From the NCBI GenBank assembly GCA_026389845.1, contig JAPLHB010000066.1, positions 1 through 55,692 on the forward strand: 55,692 nt of DNA. Reading direction: 5' to 3'. This document shows positions 30,943 through 38,804 of the stretch, piece by piece. The position numbers and the translations under genes are program-made. Position 1 is the first letter of the stretch. Each line of letters begins with the position of its first letter. The stretch comes from Chloroflexota bacterium (GTDB taxonomy: Bacteria; Chloroflexota; Anaerolineae; CG2-30-64-16). The notes below the pieces were generated by a model that was not told where the DNA came from, ran no database searches, and saw only the letters and a program-made list of their open reading frames with translations.

Positions 30943-31224
30943 CTAATGGTAATCCGTGATCTCGACATCGTAGGCATCGCCATCCATGAAGCGAAAGCAG
31001 ACACGCCATTGATCATTAATCGCGATCGAAAACTGCCCTTCGCGATCGTCCTTCAATGCGTGCAAGCGGTTACTGGGTGGCACTTTGAGATCACTCAAAT
31101 CATTTGCCAGATCGAGATACTCTAACCTGCGCAGCGCGCGTTTCGCCAAATCCGGCGGCAGCCGCTTCGATTTGCCGGTGACAAAAAGCTGCTGCGTTTC
31201 TCGGTCGGCAAACGTTTGGATCAT
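30943..31224 (-). CDS. higB: HigB-type toxin, ribosome-dependent RNase
   Basis: 93 residues of the RelE/HigB fold. FVTGKSKRLPPDLAKRALRRL, NRLHALKDDREGQFSIAINDQWRVCFRF and a C-terminal VEITDYH match HigB; the terminal His and the Arg/Asp residues belong to the catalytic surface. It cleaves mRNA on the ribosome when antitoxin is lost. The start at 31224 is only six bases from the promoter -10 box, so the mRNA is predicted to be leaderless. Confidence 0.94.
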   Translation of the reverse strand: MIQTFADRETQQLFVTGKSKRLPPDLAKRALRRLEYLDLANDLSDLKVPPSNRLHALKDDREGQFSIAINDQWRVCFRFMDGDAYDVEITDYH

Positions 31225-31230
31225 GGATCT

Positions 31231-31259
31231 ATTGTAACGCGTCGCGTGACAGTTGTCAA
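31231..31259 (-). promoter_or_regulatory. higBA promoter
   Basis: On the minus strand, TTGACA (31254-31259), a 17-base spacer and TACAAT (31231-31236). The higB ATG starts six bases downstream. The likely HigA operator overlaps this region; I do not see a clear palindrome. Confidence 0.75.
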
Positions 31260-31273
31260 GGCGATTGAGGCAA

Positions 31274-31440
31274 GGTGAAGTCGCAGGCGGCGACCTGGTG
31301 CTGACGGGCGCCTGCCTGGTGTGCGGCGCGACGGTCAAACGACTGATTGAGTCGGAGCCTGAACCATGAACTTGAGCGAACTAAAAGCGCAGGTGGCGCT
31401 GGGCGAGGGAAAATTTTATGAGCTTACCGCTACGCAATGA
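31274..31440 (+). pseudogene. Two overlapping gene remnants
   Basis: 31274-31369 reads GEVAGGDLVLTGACLVCGAT to VKRLIESEPEP-stop, with a CxxC, like the end of a small zinc-ribbon protein without a start. Its stop overlaps ATG 31366, which opens MNLSELKAQVALGEGKFYEL and stops at 31440. That start resembles the N-terminus of AlbA_2-type helicase/regulator proteins (MNLxELxxxVxxGEs). Both appear to be stubs. The second overlaps the ywbE start. Confidence 0.45.
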
Positions 31441-31621
31441 CATCCGAGCTGGCCTGAAGGTGCAGATCGTCGAAAAGCAGAACCAACGCAGTGGCGCAGT
31501 GACCGAAGGCGTCGTCGCCCGCATCCTGACGAGCAGCTCGACGCATCCCCACGGCATCAAGGTGATGCTGGAAGATGGCCGGGTGGGACGGGTGAAGGCG
31601 GTCTTGAGCGCCGATGCCTGA
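31418..31621 (+). CDS. ywbE: YwbE family protein (DUF2196)
   Basis: 67 residues. MSLPLRNDIRAGLKVQIVEK, then QRSGAVTEGVVARILTSS, HPHGIKVMLEDGRVGRV is the YwbE signature, a small beta-barrel of unknown function sometimes described as RNA-binding-like. It overlaps the rho gene by 8 bases, so the two are translated together. Confidence 0.9.
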   Translation: MSLPLRNDIRAGLKVQIVEKQNQRSGAVTEGVVARILTSSSTHPHGIKVMLEDGRVGRVKAVLSADA

Positions 31622-32717
31622 GATCGCTACCGGCATCCTGAAACGCGTCCGCGGCGGCGCGATGCTGATCAACGCAGTGCAGCCGGCAGCAGGCGAGATC
31701 AGCGTGCCGGCCCGCCTCTTGGGGGAACATGCCCTGGTTGAGGGGGCCTCAGTGACCGGGCCGGTGCTGCAAGGCCGGTCGGGGCGTGAGCTGGCGGCCG
31801 TTACCGCAGTCTGCGGCCTGCCGCCCGCGGCCTACCGTGCCCGCACGCCCTTCGCACAACTCGTCGCGGTGGATCCCACCGAGCGCTTCAACCTCGGCGC
31901 GGGCGGTGACGTCGCCATGCGCGCGGTAGATCTGCTCGCGCCCATCGGCAAAGGCACCCGCGGCCTGATCGTCGCCCCACCCAAAGCCGGCAAAACCACG
32001 CTGCTGGAGCAGATCGCGCGGGCCATCCGCACTGAACGACCGACGGCGCGCATCGTGGTCCTGCTCATTGACGAGCGTCCCGAGGAGCTGACCTATTTCC
32101 GGCGCACGGTCGCAGCCGAGGTGTTCGCCAGCTCCAGCGACCAAAGCCCCGCCGAGCACACGGCCCTGGCCGAGCTGCTGTTGGCGCACATCCGCGTCGA
32201 GTTGGAGTGCGGCAACGACATCGTGGTCCTGCTCGACAGCCTGACGCGCCTGGCGCGGGCGTTCAACCTGCGGAGCGCCGGCGCCGGACGCAGCCTCTCC
32301 GGCGGCATGGATGCCGCGGCGCTGGTAATTCCGCGGCGCTTTTTCGGCCTGGCGCGTAACGTCGAGAACGGCGGCTCGGTCACGCTGCTGGCAACGGTGT
32401 TGGTCTCGACCGGCTCGCGCATGGACGATCTCATCTACGAGGAATTCAAGAGCACCGGCAACTGCGAGATCGTGCTGGACCGCGGCCTGGCCCAGGAGCA
32501 GCTTTTCCCGGCGATTGACGTGCACCGGACCGGTACCCGCAAGGAGGAACGGCTGCTCAGCGCCGCGGAAATGGCCCACCTGGCTGCGCTGCGGCGCGCC
32601 CTGGCCGGCTCCCCGCCTCGCCAGGCGCTCACCCATCTGCTGAAGCTGCTTGCCCAGTATCCGACCAACGCCGAGTTGCTGCGTCACTTTGCGCCAGCCC
32701 GATCCGGGATTGCCTGA
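31614..32717 (+). CDS. rho: Short transcription termination factor Rho
   Basis: 367 residues against about 420 for E. coli Rho. The N-terminal helical domain is missing, while a cold-shock-like RNA-binding OB fold (GILKRVRGGAMLI to about residue 70) is followed by the RecA-type ATPase. Walker A is PPKAGKTT, Walker B is IVVLLDSLTRLAR, and Q- and R-loop blocks are GAGRSLSGGMDAAALVIPRR and FKSTGNCEIVLDR. It threads along untranslated RNA to end transcription. The short form may be a second, specialised Rho. The start ATG 31614 overlaps ywbE. Confidence 0.93.
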   Translation: MPEIATGILKRVRGGAMLINAVQPAAGEISVPARLLGEHALVEGASVTGPVLQGRSGRELAAVTAVCGLPPAAYRARTPFAQLVAVDPTERFNLGAGGDVAMRAVDLLAPIGKGTRGLIVAPPKAGKTTLLEQIARAIRTERPTARIVVLLIDERPEELTYFRRTVAAEVFASSSDQSPAEHTALAELLLAHIRVELECGNDIVVLLDSLTRLARAFNLRSAGAGRSLSGGMDAAALVIPRRFFGLARNVENGGSVTLLATVLVSTGSRMDDLIYEEFKSTGNCEIVLDRGLAQEQLFPAIDVHRTGTRKEERLLSAAEMAHLAALRRALAGSPPRQALTHLLKLLAQYPTNAELLRHFAPARSGIA

Positions 32718-32735
32718 CTCCGAAATGGGATACCG

Positions 32736-33002
32736 ATGCCCGAGACAACATTAAGCGCACACGAAGACTATGCGCAGTTACAGATGGTCTGGCCGGCGCA
32801 TCGGCTGGATACCCCGCCGACCGTGCGACTGCCACCTGGCTATGCCTTACGCACCTATCGGCGGGGCGATGAACCTCGCTTCTACAAGGTGATGAAACTG
32901 GGCTACGTCCCGTTTCTCTATCTGCCGGAGATGCCGGAACGCTGACGCGCGATCTGCGCGCAACTGGATTGGCCGTTCACGCCAGAGGTGTGGGGGGTAT
33001 GA
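32736..33002 (+). pseudogene. Internally deleted GNAT acetyltransferase gene with a nonsense codon
   Basis: Residues 1-53 (LPPGYALRTYRRGDEPRFYKVM) match the beginning of a Chloroflexi-type GNAT family, and they are joined in frame to the family's C-terminus (KLGYVPFLYLPEMPER). The next codon is TGA at 32943, where the family has Trp; reading on gives RAICAQLDWPFTPEVWG to a stop at 33000-33002. So the acetyl-CoA core is deleted and a TGG-to-TGA change follows. The final TGA overlaps the next ATG. Confidence 0.75.
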
Positions 33003-33346
33003 ACCTTATGGCCGATTGCCGTTGCCTGACACCGCCCTTCGACTACCGCGACTTCGACTCGGTGGCGGTCGGCGTGGATGAGACGAACGGTCGCTTCGGC
33101 GAAGTCACCATCGAGACCTGTAAGGTTTGCGGCCGAAAATGGCTGCGCTACTTCGTCGAGTACGAGGCGTTCTCCCGCTCCGGCCGTTGGTATCGCGGTC
33201 TCGTGACCGACGAGATCGCCCGCACAGTGCAGCCTGCGTCGGCGGTGGCCGTGTTGCAGAGCCTGGCGTGGCGCTTTGCCGGCGGCGATTACTTTGAATC
33301 CACTGGTTTCATGAGCACAGACCCGGTCGTCGTGGATCCGTGGTAG
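32999..33346 (+). CDS. Conserved hypothetical protein with CxxC
   Basis: 115 residues from ATG 32999 (or 112 from ATG 33008). It contains LTPPFDYRDFDSVAVGVDE, a CKVCG zinc-like pair and WLRYFVEYEAFSRSGRWYRG. I do not recognise a family. It is compact and soluble, with aromatic-rich strands. It precedes another hypothetical gene by 14 bases, probably one transcript. Confidence 0.65.
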   Translation: MNLMADCRCLTPPFDYRDFDSVAVGVDETNGRFGEVTIETCKVCGRKWLRYFVEYEAFSRSGRWYRGLVTDEIARTVQPASAVAVLQSLAWRFAGGDYFESTGFMSTDPVVVDPW

Positions 33347-33360
33347 GCGGAGGAGACTGC

Positions 33361-33708
33361 ATGGCGTTTTCTGTGCGGATCACGGGCTATCTGAAGGAAA
33401 CCGGCGCCCTCGCGTTCGAGATGGAGCCGTCCTGGTGGCCCGAACGCGAACTCCGGCAAGATGCCAGGTTCCAGGCCTCAACCACGGACGGCTATCTCGA
33501 CTACGACGCGGATCTCTCGGTGGCGGCGACGCGGGAGCTGCATGAGCGGTTCAGGCCGGCCGCGACCCAGGGCGGTTTTGCCTACAGCGGCTGGCAGACG
33601 CAAATTCAGCCCATGCTCGCGGCGCTCGATGACGTCCTGGAGGCGCGGGTGTCCGAGTTCGCGCGCTTCCACGTGTGCGTGTTCGAATGGGAAGCGGGCC
33701 TGGAATGA
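33361..33708 (+). CDS. Hypothetical protein
   Basis: 115 residues, ATG after a strong GGAGGAG. The sequence begins MAFSVRITGYLKETGALAFE and ends in an acidic, aromatic tail (FHVCVFEWEAGLE). There is no signal peptide, membrane segment or known motif. It is co-directional with the preceding hypothetical and the methyltransferase. Confidence 0.65.
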   Translation: MAFSVRITGYLKETGALAFEMEPSWWPERELRQDARFQASTTDGYLDYDADLSVAATRELHERFRPAATQGGFAYSGWQTQIQPMLAALDDVLEARVSEFARFHVCVFEWEAGLE

Positions 33709-33732
33709 AAGATGCATACCAGAGGTGAATCC

Positions 33733-34515
33733 ATGATCTGGGATCCTGAGGATTACGCCAAAAACTCGAGCGCTCAACTTGGTTGGGCCACGGAGCTGAT
33801 CGGCAAACTCAGACTGGATGGGCACGAGGCTCTATTGGATGTGGGCTGCGGTGATGGCAAGATCACTGCAGAGTTCGCCAAGGCCGTGCCGCGGGGCTTC
33901 GTGCTCGGCGTTGACAGCAGTACGCCGTTTGTCGCCTATGCGCGGCTGCATTATCCATCCGTGACCTATCCCAATCTGCGTTTCGAAGAAATGGATGCGC
34001 GGCAACTGGCCTACAGCCGCCTGTTCGACATCATCTTCTCGAACGCTACCCTCCACTGGGTAGATGACCCTGGCGCGTTCCTTGCCGGCTGCGCCAGGCT
34101 GCTGAAGCCAGGGGGGAGGCTGATCGTTTCGTGCGGAGGCGCCGGCAATGCCGCCGGCATCATTGCCGTGATGGAGGCGCAGGCCCGAACGCCGCGCTGG
34201 GCCGGCTACTTTGCCGATTTCACCTTCCCCTACTTTTTCAACTCTCCTGCGGATTATGAGCAGTGGCTCCCGAAGGCAGGTTTCTTTTCCACGCACACAG
34301 AGCTGGTGGAGAAGGACATGACCCATGGTGGTCGCGAGGGGTTAGCAGGTTGGATTCGCACCACATGGATGCCCTACACGCATCGCATTCCAGAGAACCA
34401 GCGCGAGATATTCATCGCTGAATGCGTCGGTGCGTACCTGGATCAGCACCCATTGGACGATTTGGGACGCAGCCACGTCAGGATGATTCGGCTGGAGGTC
34501 GAGGCGCATACTTGA
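33733..34515 (+). CDS. SAM-dependent methyltransferase (class I)
   Basis: 260 residues. Motif I is LLDVGCGDGKIT, motif II GVDSS, motif post-II MDARQL, motif IV FSNATLHWV and GGRLIVSCGG. The layout and WDPEDYAKNSSAQ start resemble trans-aconitate/malonyl-ACP-type methyltransferases (Tam/BioC). The substrate is probably a small carboxylate, but this is uncertain. The ATG follows AGAGGTGAATCC. Confidence 0.88.
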   Translation: MIWDPEDYAKNSSAQLGWATELIGKLRLDGHEALLDVGCGDGKITAEFAKAVPRGFVLGVDSSTPFVAYARLHYPSVTYPNLRFEEMDARQLAYSRLFDIIFSNATLHWVDDPGAFLAGCARLLKPGGRLIVSCGGAGNAAGIIAVMEAQARTPRWAGYFADFTFPYFFNSPADYEQWLPKAGFFSTHTELVEKDMTHGGREGLAGWIRTTWMPYTHRIPENQREIFIAECVGAYLDQHPLDDLGRSHVRMIRLEVEAHT

Positions 34516-34542
34516 CGTGGCACAACGGCAGTAGTAGCCAGG

Positions 34543-34572
34543 CGCCTGGCACTTTTCGGAAGTGCCAGGCAC
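34543..34572. repeat. Degenerate copy of the GTGCCAGGCACTT palindrome
   Basis: CGCCTGGCACTT and AAGTGCCAGGCACC are inverted around TTCGG. It lies between convergent methyltransferase and lipoprotein genes, and it may serve as a terminator for both. Confidence 0.7.
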
Positions 34573-34585
34573 CTCTATGTCAGAA

Positions 34586-35386
34586 TCACTGCACCGGCGC
34601 TTCGATCTTGATGTTCGGATCGTACTGGTACACGTTGGTGGTCTTCGTTCGGCTGCCCTTGTTCACAAACGAATCGCTCTCACTTTCCGACCGGTAAGGC
34701 AGCTTATCCAACACGCCGATCCACACCTTGGCCGTGCTGTTAATCGTCGTGTCGCCGACCTTGACCGTGGTGTCGTACTGGTAGACCCACATCAGCTTAC
34801 CGTCGAGCAGTTCCGGCCCCAGGAACTTCACCTTGTCCACTGACATGGTGTTTTTCAGCTCCTCAACGTTCTTTGGATCGAGGATGCTGGTGACGATATT
34901 CGACCCCATGCTGCCCGGCAGTTTGTTCCACGGGCCATCCTTGGTGCTCCGCTGGTACATCCCATCCTTCAGCAGAATGATCTCCATGCCGCTCGCCTGG
35001 ATCATGTGAAACCGGTCGGGCGCGACGTACTCGATGGTCATGGTCGTCTTCTTGTCGCCGTCCTCGGTGTTCATGGTCATACGGAACGACTTGGCCGCAA
35101 GCTGGGCGCGCATGGCGTCGAAGATCAGATTGGCCCCGTCCGCGCCGCTGGGTGCGGGAGGCTGGGTCGGCGCGGGCTTGGGCGTGTCGGTCGGCTTTGG
35201 CTGCGTCGGCTCGACCTTCGGCGCGGCCGTCGGTTCGGGGGCTTGGGTCAACGCGGGGGCCGGGGTCGTCGCGGCCGCCGGGGCCGCGGTGACCTTGGGT
35301 GCAGGCTGCGCGCCTTGGCCGCCACATGCCGCCAGAAGCGCCACCACCACGATCAAAAGGGTCAGTTTCCATAATCTTGTCTGCAT
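34586..35386 (-). CDS. Lipoprotein, LolA/LppX-like
   Basis: 266 residues, ATG 35386 after AAGGAGG. The lipobox is LLAAC (Cys21), followed by an Ala/Pro/Thr linker to about residue 85. The mature part (LIFDAMRAQLAAKSFRMTM, YQRSTKDGPWNKLPG, TNVYQYDPNI) looks like the half-barrel of LolA/LppX/LprG lipoproteins that carry lipids outside the membrane. The linker style matches the ABC binding proteins. It follows coaX in the same direction after a palindrome and probably has its own signals. Confidence 0.75.
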   Translation of the reverse strand: MQTRLWKLTLLIVVVALLAACGGQGAQPAPKVTAAPAAATTPAPALTQAPEPTAAPKVEPTQPKPTDTPKPAPTQPPAPSGADGANLIFDAMRAQLAAKSFRMTMNTEDGDKKTTMTIEYVAPDRFHMIQASGMEIILLKDGMYQRSTKDGPWNKLPGSMGSNIVTSILDPKNVEELKNTMSVDKVKFLGPELLDGKLMWVYQYDTTVKVGDTTINSTAKVWIGVLDKLPYRSESESDSFVNKGSRTKTTNVYQYDPNIKIEAPVQ

Positions 35387-35470
35387 GTTGACCTCCTTAT
35401 CAGGTCTGCGAGAAGTATCGCGCACCGACCCGACAAGCTCAGTGCCGCGCCTTACAGTACGCTAGATGTC

Positions 35471-35503
35471 ACGTGCCAGGCACTTGCGAAGTGCCTGGCA
35501 CGT
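35471..35503. repeat. 33-nt palindrome (GTGCCAGGCACTT family)
   Basis: ACGTGCCAGGCACTT, loop GCG, AAGTGCCTGGCACGT. It lies 8 bases from the coaX stop, and its arm is nearly identical to that of the copy in the DGR target gene. Confidence 0.85.
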
Positions 35504-35510
35504 AGCGTCT

Positions 35511-36275
35511 CTACCGGTTCATCTCGTAGATCAGCCTCAGCCCATCCAGCGTGAGCCACGGGTCCACGTGCTGGATCACCGGCGTCTCCCGCGCTACCTT
35601 CTCCGCCAGGCCGCCGGTGGCGATCACCTTCGTGTCGTCGCCCAGCTCGCGGCGGAAGCGCGCCACCAGCCCCTCGACCAGCGCCACGTAGCCCAGGAAG
35701 ATGCCCGATTGCATCGCCATGGCGGTGTTCGTGCCGATGACCCTCGCAGGCGGGGCGATCTCGACGCGGTAGAGCTTCGACGCCCGGCTGAAGAGCGCCT
35801 CCGCAGCGATGCCGATGCCGGGTGCAATGGCGCCGCCCAGGTACTCCCCTTCCCGCGAGATCGCGTCGAAGGTGGTCGCGGTGCCGAAATCCACCACGCA
35901 CGCCGGGCCGCCGTACTTGTGCTGCACGGCCGCGCAGTCCACGATGCGATCCGCGCCGATCTCGCGCGGGGTCTCGTAGCGGATGCGCACACCGGTCTTG
36001 ATCCCCGTGTCCACCACCAGCGGCTCCTGATCCAGGTAGCTCCGGCTGACCTCGCGGAAGATGCCGGTGAGCTGTGGCACCACGCTCGCCACCGCCACGC
36101 CGGTGATGTCGGCCGGCCGGATGGCGCGGTGGTCGAACAGCCCCATGAGCAAGATGCCGTACTCGTCGGGCATCCGGTCATGCACCGTCGCCAGCCGCCA
36201 CGTCGGCCCCAGCCGCTCCCCATCGTACACGCCCAGCGTCACGTTCGTGTTGCCGATGTCTATGGTGAGTAACAT
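35511..36275 (-). CDS. coaX: Type III pantothenate kinase
   Basis: 254 residues of the ASKHA fold. LLTIDIGNTNVTLGVYDG is the phosphate-binding start; IGADRIVDCAAVQHKYG and VVDFGTATTFDAI carry the catalytic and pantothenate-binding residues. It phosphorylates pantothenate with ATP in the first step of CoA synthesis; type III enzymes need a monovalent cation and are not feedback-inhibited by CoA. It is the last gene of panB-panE-panC-panD-coaX. The spacer to panD carries CGAACGA repeats. Confidence 0.95.
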   Translation of the reverse strand: MLLTIDIGNTNVTLGVYDGERLGPTWRLATVHDRMPDEYGILLMGLFDHRAIRPADITGVAVASVVPQLTGIFREVSRSYLDQEPLVVDTGIKTGVRIRYETPREIGADRIVDCAAVQHKYGGPACVVDFGTATTFDAISREGEYLGGAIAPGIGIAAEALFSRASKLYRVEIAPPARVIGTNTAMAMQSGIFLGYVALVEGLVARFRRELGDDTKVIATGGLAEKVARETPVIQHVDPWLTLDGLRLIYEMNR

Positions 36276-36360
36276 TTTCGCCCCCCGGTGAAGACCGCCG
36301 GCGGATGACCAACGACCGATGAACGTCCTCTGTCATCCGTCGTTCGTCGTTCGTCGTTCG

Positions 36361-36747
36361 TCAACAACACATCTCCCCCGCAAGCTCGGCCCGGCGGATT
36401 TCGGCGATCCGATTGTGCTCGTCCATGATGAGGACGGTCGGCGACCAGGCGTCGGACAGCGGCTCGGCCACCTGTGCGTAGGCCATGATGATGACCTTAT
36501 CGCCCACCTGCACCAGCCGGGCGGCCGCGCCGTTCATCTCGATTGCGCCGCTGCCGGCCGGGCCGACGATGGCGTAGGTTTCCAGCCGCTCGCCGTTGTC
36601 TACGTCCACCACCTGCACCCGCTCGTAGGGCCGGATGCCAGACGCCGCGAGTAGATCGCGGTCAATCGTGATCGAGCCAACATAGTGTACGTTCGCCGCG
36701 GTCACAGTGGCGCGGTGAAGTTTTGCAAAGAGAAAGGTTCGGTACAT
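36361..36747 (-). CDS. panD: Aspartate 1-decarboxylase proenzyme
   Basis: 128 residues. The proenzyme cuts itself at Gly24-Ser25 in YVGSITID to form the pyruvoyl cofactor, and makes beta-alanine from aspartate. ERVQVVDVDNGERLETY and GAAARLVQVGDKVIIM are conserved. The start at 36747 (MYRTFLFAKLHRATVT) matches family length; an in-frame ATG four codons upstream is possible. The TGA stop falls inside a CGAACGA tandem array. Confidence 0.95.
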   Translation of the reverse strand: MYRTFLFAKLHRATVTAANVHYVGSITIDRDLLAASGIRPYERVQVVDVDNGERLETYAIVGPAGSGAIEMNGAAARLVQVGDKVIIMAYAQVAEPLSDAWSPTVLIMDEHNRIAEIRRAELAGEMCC

Positions 36748-36827
36748 GAGCACTCCCATCGAAAAGTAGACCAGGAAACAAGTAGACCAGGAACCCCAGG
36801 GAAATCGGCCACCTGTCCGCTTGTCTG

Positions 36828-37661
36828 CTACGCTAACAGGATATTGTCTATCAGCCGCGCCTTGCCGACGCGCACGGCCATGGAAAGTAGGACGCCGCGG
36901 CTGGCGTCGCCTAGCTCGGCCAAAGTGCGTGGGTCCGCGGCGCTGACGTAGTGCGGTTGAGCCAGCGGCTCGGCGGTGAGCACGCGACGCAGGATCCCGC
37001 GCAGGCGTTCGCCGTCGTGCTCACCCGCTTGCCAGGCGTCGCGGGCCGCGCACAAGGCGCGATAGAGCACCGGCGCGGCCGCCCGCTGTTCCGGCGTCAG
37101 GTAGACGTTGCGGGACGAGAGCGCCAGCCCGTCGGCCTCGCGCACGATGGGACAGACGACGATCTCCAGCGGGAAGTTCAGGTCGCGCGCCATCTGCCTG
37201 ATGACCACCACTTGCTGCGCATCCTTCTGGCCGAAGTAGGCGCGATCGGGCTGAAAGACGTTGAACAGCTTGGCGACGACCGTCGCTACCCCGCGGAAGT
37301 GCGTGGGCCGCGCCGCGCCCTCCAGGACTTTGGTCACATCTTCCACGGTGACGTAGGTTTGGAAGCCCGCGGGGTAGACCTCTTCAACCGGCGGCGTCCA
37401 TACCAGGTCGGCGCCGGCCTCAGCCAGCAGCGCCAGGTCGCGCTCCAGATTGCGCGGATACGCCGCCAGGTCTTCGGTCGGCCCGAACTGGGTCGGGTTG
37501 ACGAAGATCGAGACGCCGACGTGGTCGTTTTCCTTGCGGGCTTGCTCGACCAGCGCCGCGTGCCCCCGGTGCAGATACCCCATCGTCGGCACCAGCCCCC
37601 AACTGCCCTGACCCTCCCGGCGAATGCGCCGGACTTCGGAAATGGTTTCGACTACTTGCAT
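36828..37661 (-). CDS. panC: Pantothenate synthetase
   Basis: 277 residues. The HIGH-like motif is MGYLHRGHAALV, followed by VSIFVNPTQFGPTEDLAAYPR, FGQKDAQQ and LALSSRNVYL of the KMSKS-type loop. It joins pantoate and beta-alanine with ATP. The start at 37661 follows AAGAGG. An upstream extension of the frame encodes only the RTTHHAPRTTHHA low-complexity spacer and is rejected. Confidence 0.96.
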   Translation of the reverse strand: MQVVETISEVRRIRREGQGSWGLVPTMGYLHRGHAALVEQARKENDHVGVSIFVNPTQFGPTEDLAAYPRNLERDLALLAEAGADLVWTPPVEEVYPAGFQTYVTVEDVTKVLEGAARPTHFRGVATVVAKLFNVFQPDRAYFGQKDAQQVVVIRQMARDLNFPLEIVVCPIVREADGLALSSRNVYLTPEQRAAAPVLYRALCAARDAWQAGEHDGERLRGILRRVLTAEPLAQPHYVSAADPRTLAELGDASRGVLLSMAVRVGKARLIDNILLA

Positions 37662-37669
37662 AGAGACCT

Positions 37670-37807
37670 CTTGCGTACTGCGTACTGCGTATTGCGTGGT
37701 GCGTAGTGCGTGGTGCGTGGTGCGTGGTGCGTGGTGCGTGGTGCGTTTGGCATCCACGCTTTCTCATCACCCCGTCACCGTGTCACCGTGTCACCGTGTC
37801 ACCGTGT
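37670..37807. repeat. Short-period repeats between panE and panC
   Basis: On the plus strand, GCGTGGTGCGTGGTGCGTGG-type 7-mers (37670-37746) are followed by CACCGTGTCACCGTGTCACC (37775-37807). The second array is a tandem copy of the panE stop-codon region (TGACACGG on the minus strand). Confidence 0.8.
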
Positions 37808-38707
37808 CGCCATCCCCCGCACCAACTGCCATACCACCTCGTTGACCGGCGTCGGCACACCCAGCCGCTTGCCTTCGGCCACGATGACGCCGTTGAGGCT
37901 GTCAATCTCGGTTGGCCGGCCGCGTTCCACGTCTTGGAGCATGGACGATCGGTTGGCCGCGGTGGCGCGGCAGACCCCTTCCACGTAGGCCACCGGATCG
38001 TCAAACGGCAGCGCGATTCCCCTCGCGCGCGCCACGGCCGCAGCCTCCTCCACCAGCACGGCTAGCAAGGCGTGACGGTCAGTGGTTTCCAACGGGCCGC
38101 CGTTGGGTATCCGCCAGAGCGCGGTGAGCGGGTTGATGGCGACGTTGGCGAGCGCCTTGGCCCATAGGATCGGCTCGATCTCCGCGGCGACGTGCGTTTC
38201 CAGTCCGCATCCGGTGAACAAGGAGGCCACGGCCGCCACCCGTTCAGCGGTTTCCGGCGTCGCGCCGATGTGGGTCGGCAGGCGCACCGTATGCCGCGCG
38301 TCGCCGGGGCCGAGCAGAATCGCGCCGTTGTAGGTGACACCCACTGCCGACCGCCGGGGGCCGACCGCGGCCATCAGCTTCGGCCCATTATCCAGCCCGT
38401 TTTGCAGCGTGATCGCCAGCCCGTCCGGCTTGAGCACCTGGCTGGCCCAGGCCGCGGCTCGCTCGGTCTGGTAGCTCTTGACCAGCAGCAGCGCCACATC
38501 CGCGGGCGAGACCTCGGCAGGATCGGTCGTCGCCTGGAGATGAACACAGCGCCGCGTGCCATCCTGCTGGTGCAGGCAGACGCCGTCGCGCCGCACGGCC
38601 GCGATCCCCTCCGCCCACGTGCCGAGCATGACGACCTCGGCGCAGGGCGCCAACCGCGCCGCAAACACGCACCCCAGCGCGCCGGTGCCGAGGATGACCA
38701 CTCGCAT
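37799..38707 (-). CDS. panE: Ketopantoate reductase
   Basis: 302 residues. The NADPH site is VVILGTGALGCVFAARL; LLVKSYQTERAAAW and GLDNGPKL are conserved, and the catalytic Lys lies in PILWAKALANVAINPLTAL. It reduces 2-dehydropantoate to pantoate. The start at 38707 follows GGAGGGATGAA. Its stop lies in the TGACACGG repeat that fills the spacer to panC. Confidence 0.95.
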   Translation of the reverse strand: MRVVILGTGALGCVFAARLAPCAEVVMLGTWAEGIAAVRRDGVCLHQQDGTRRCVHLQATTDPAEVSPADVALLLVKSYQTERAAAWASQVLKPDGLAITLQNGLDNGPKLMAAVGPRRSAVGVTYNGAILLGPGDARHTVRLPTHIGATPETAERVAAVASLFTGCGLETHVAAEIEPILWAKALANVAINPLTALWRIPNGGPLETTDRHALLAVLVEEAAAVARARGIALPFDDPVAYVEGVCRATAANRSSMLQDVERGRPTEIDSLNGVIVAEGKRLGVPTPVNEVVWQLVRGMATR

Positions 38708-38804
38708 TTCATCCCTCCGTCCTGACAGGGTGACAAGGTGAAGGGGTGACACGGTGCGCGTAGATCACCTTATCACCTTGTTACCTTGTCACCCTGTCAC
38801 CCTG

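Noticed and set aside
37662..37757. N-terminal extension of PanC with a Thr/His/Arg repeat
   Set aside because: It is translation of a 7-mer spacer repeat; the start at 37661 has a ribosome-binding site and family length.
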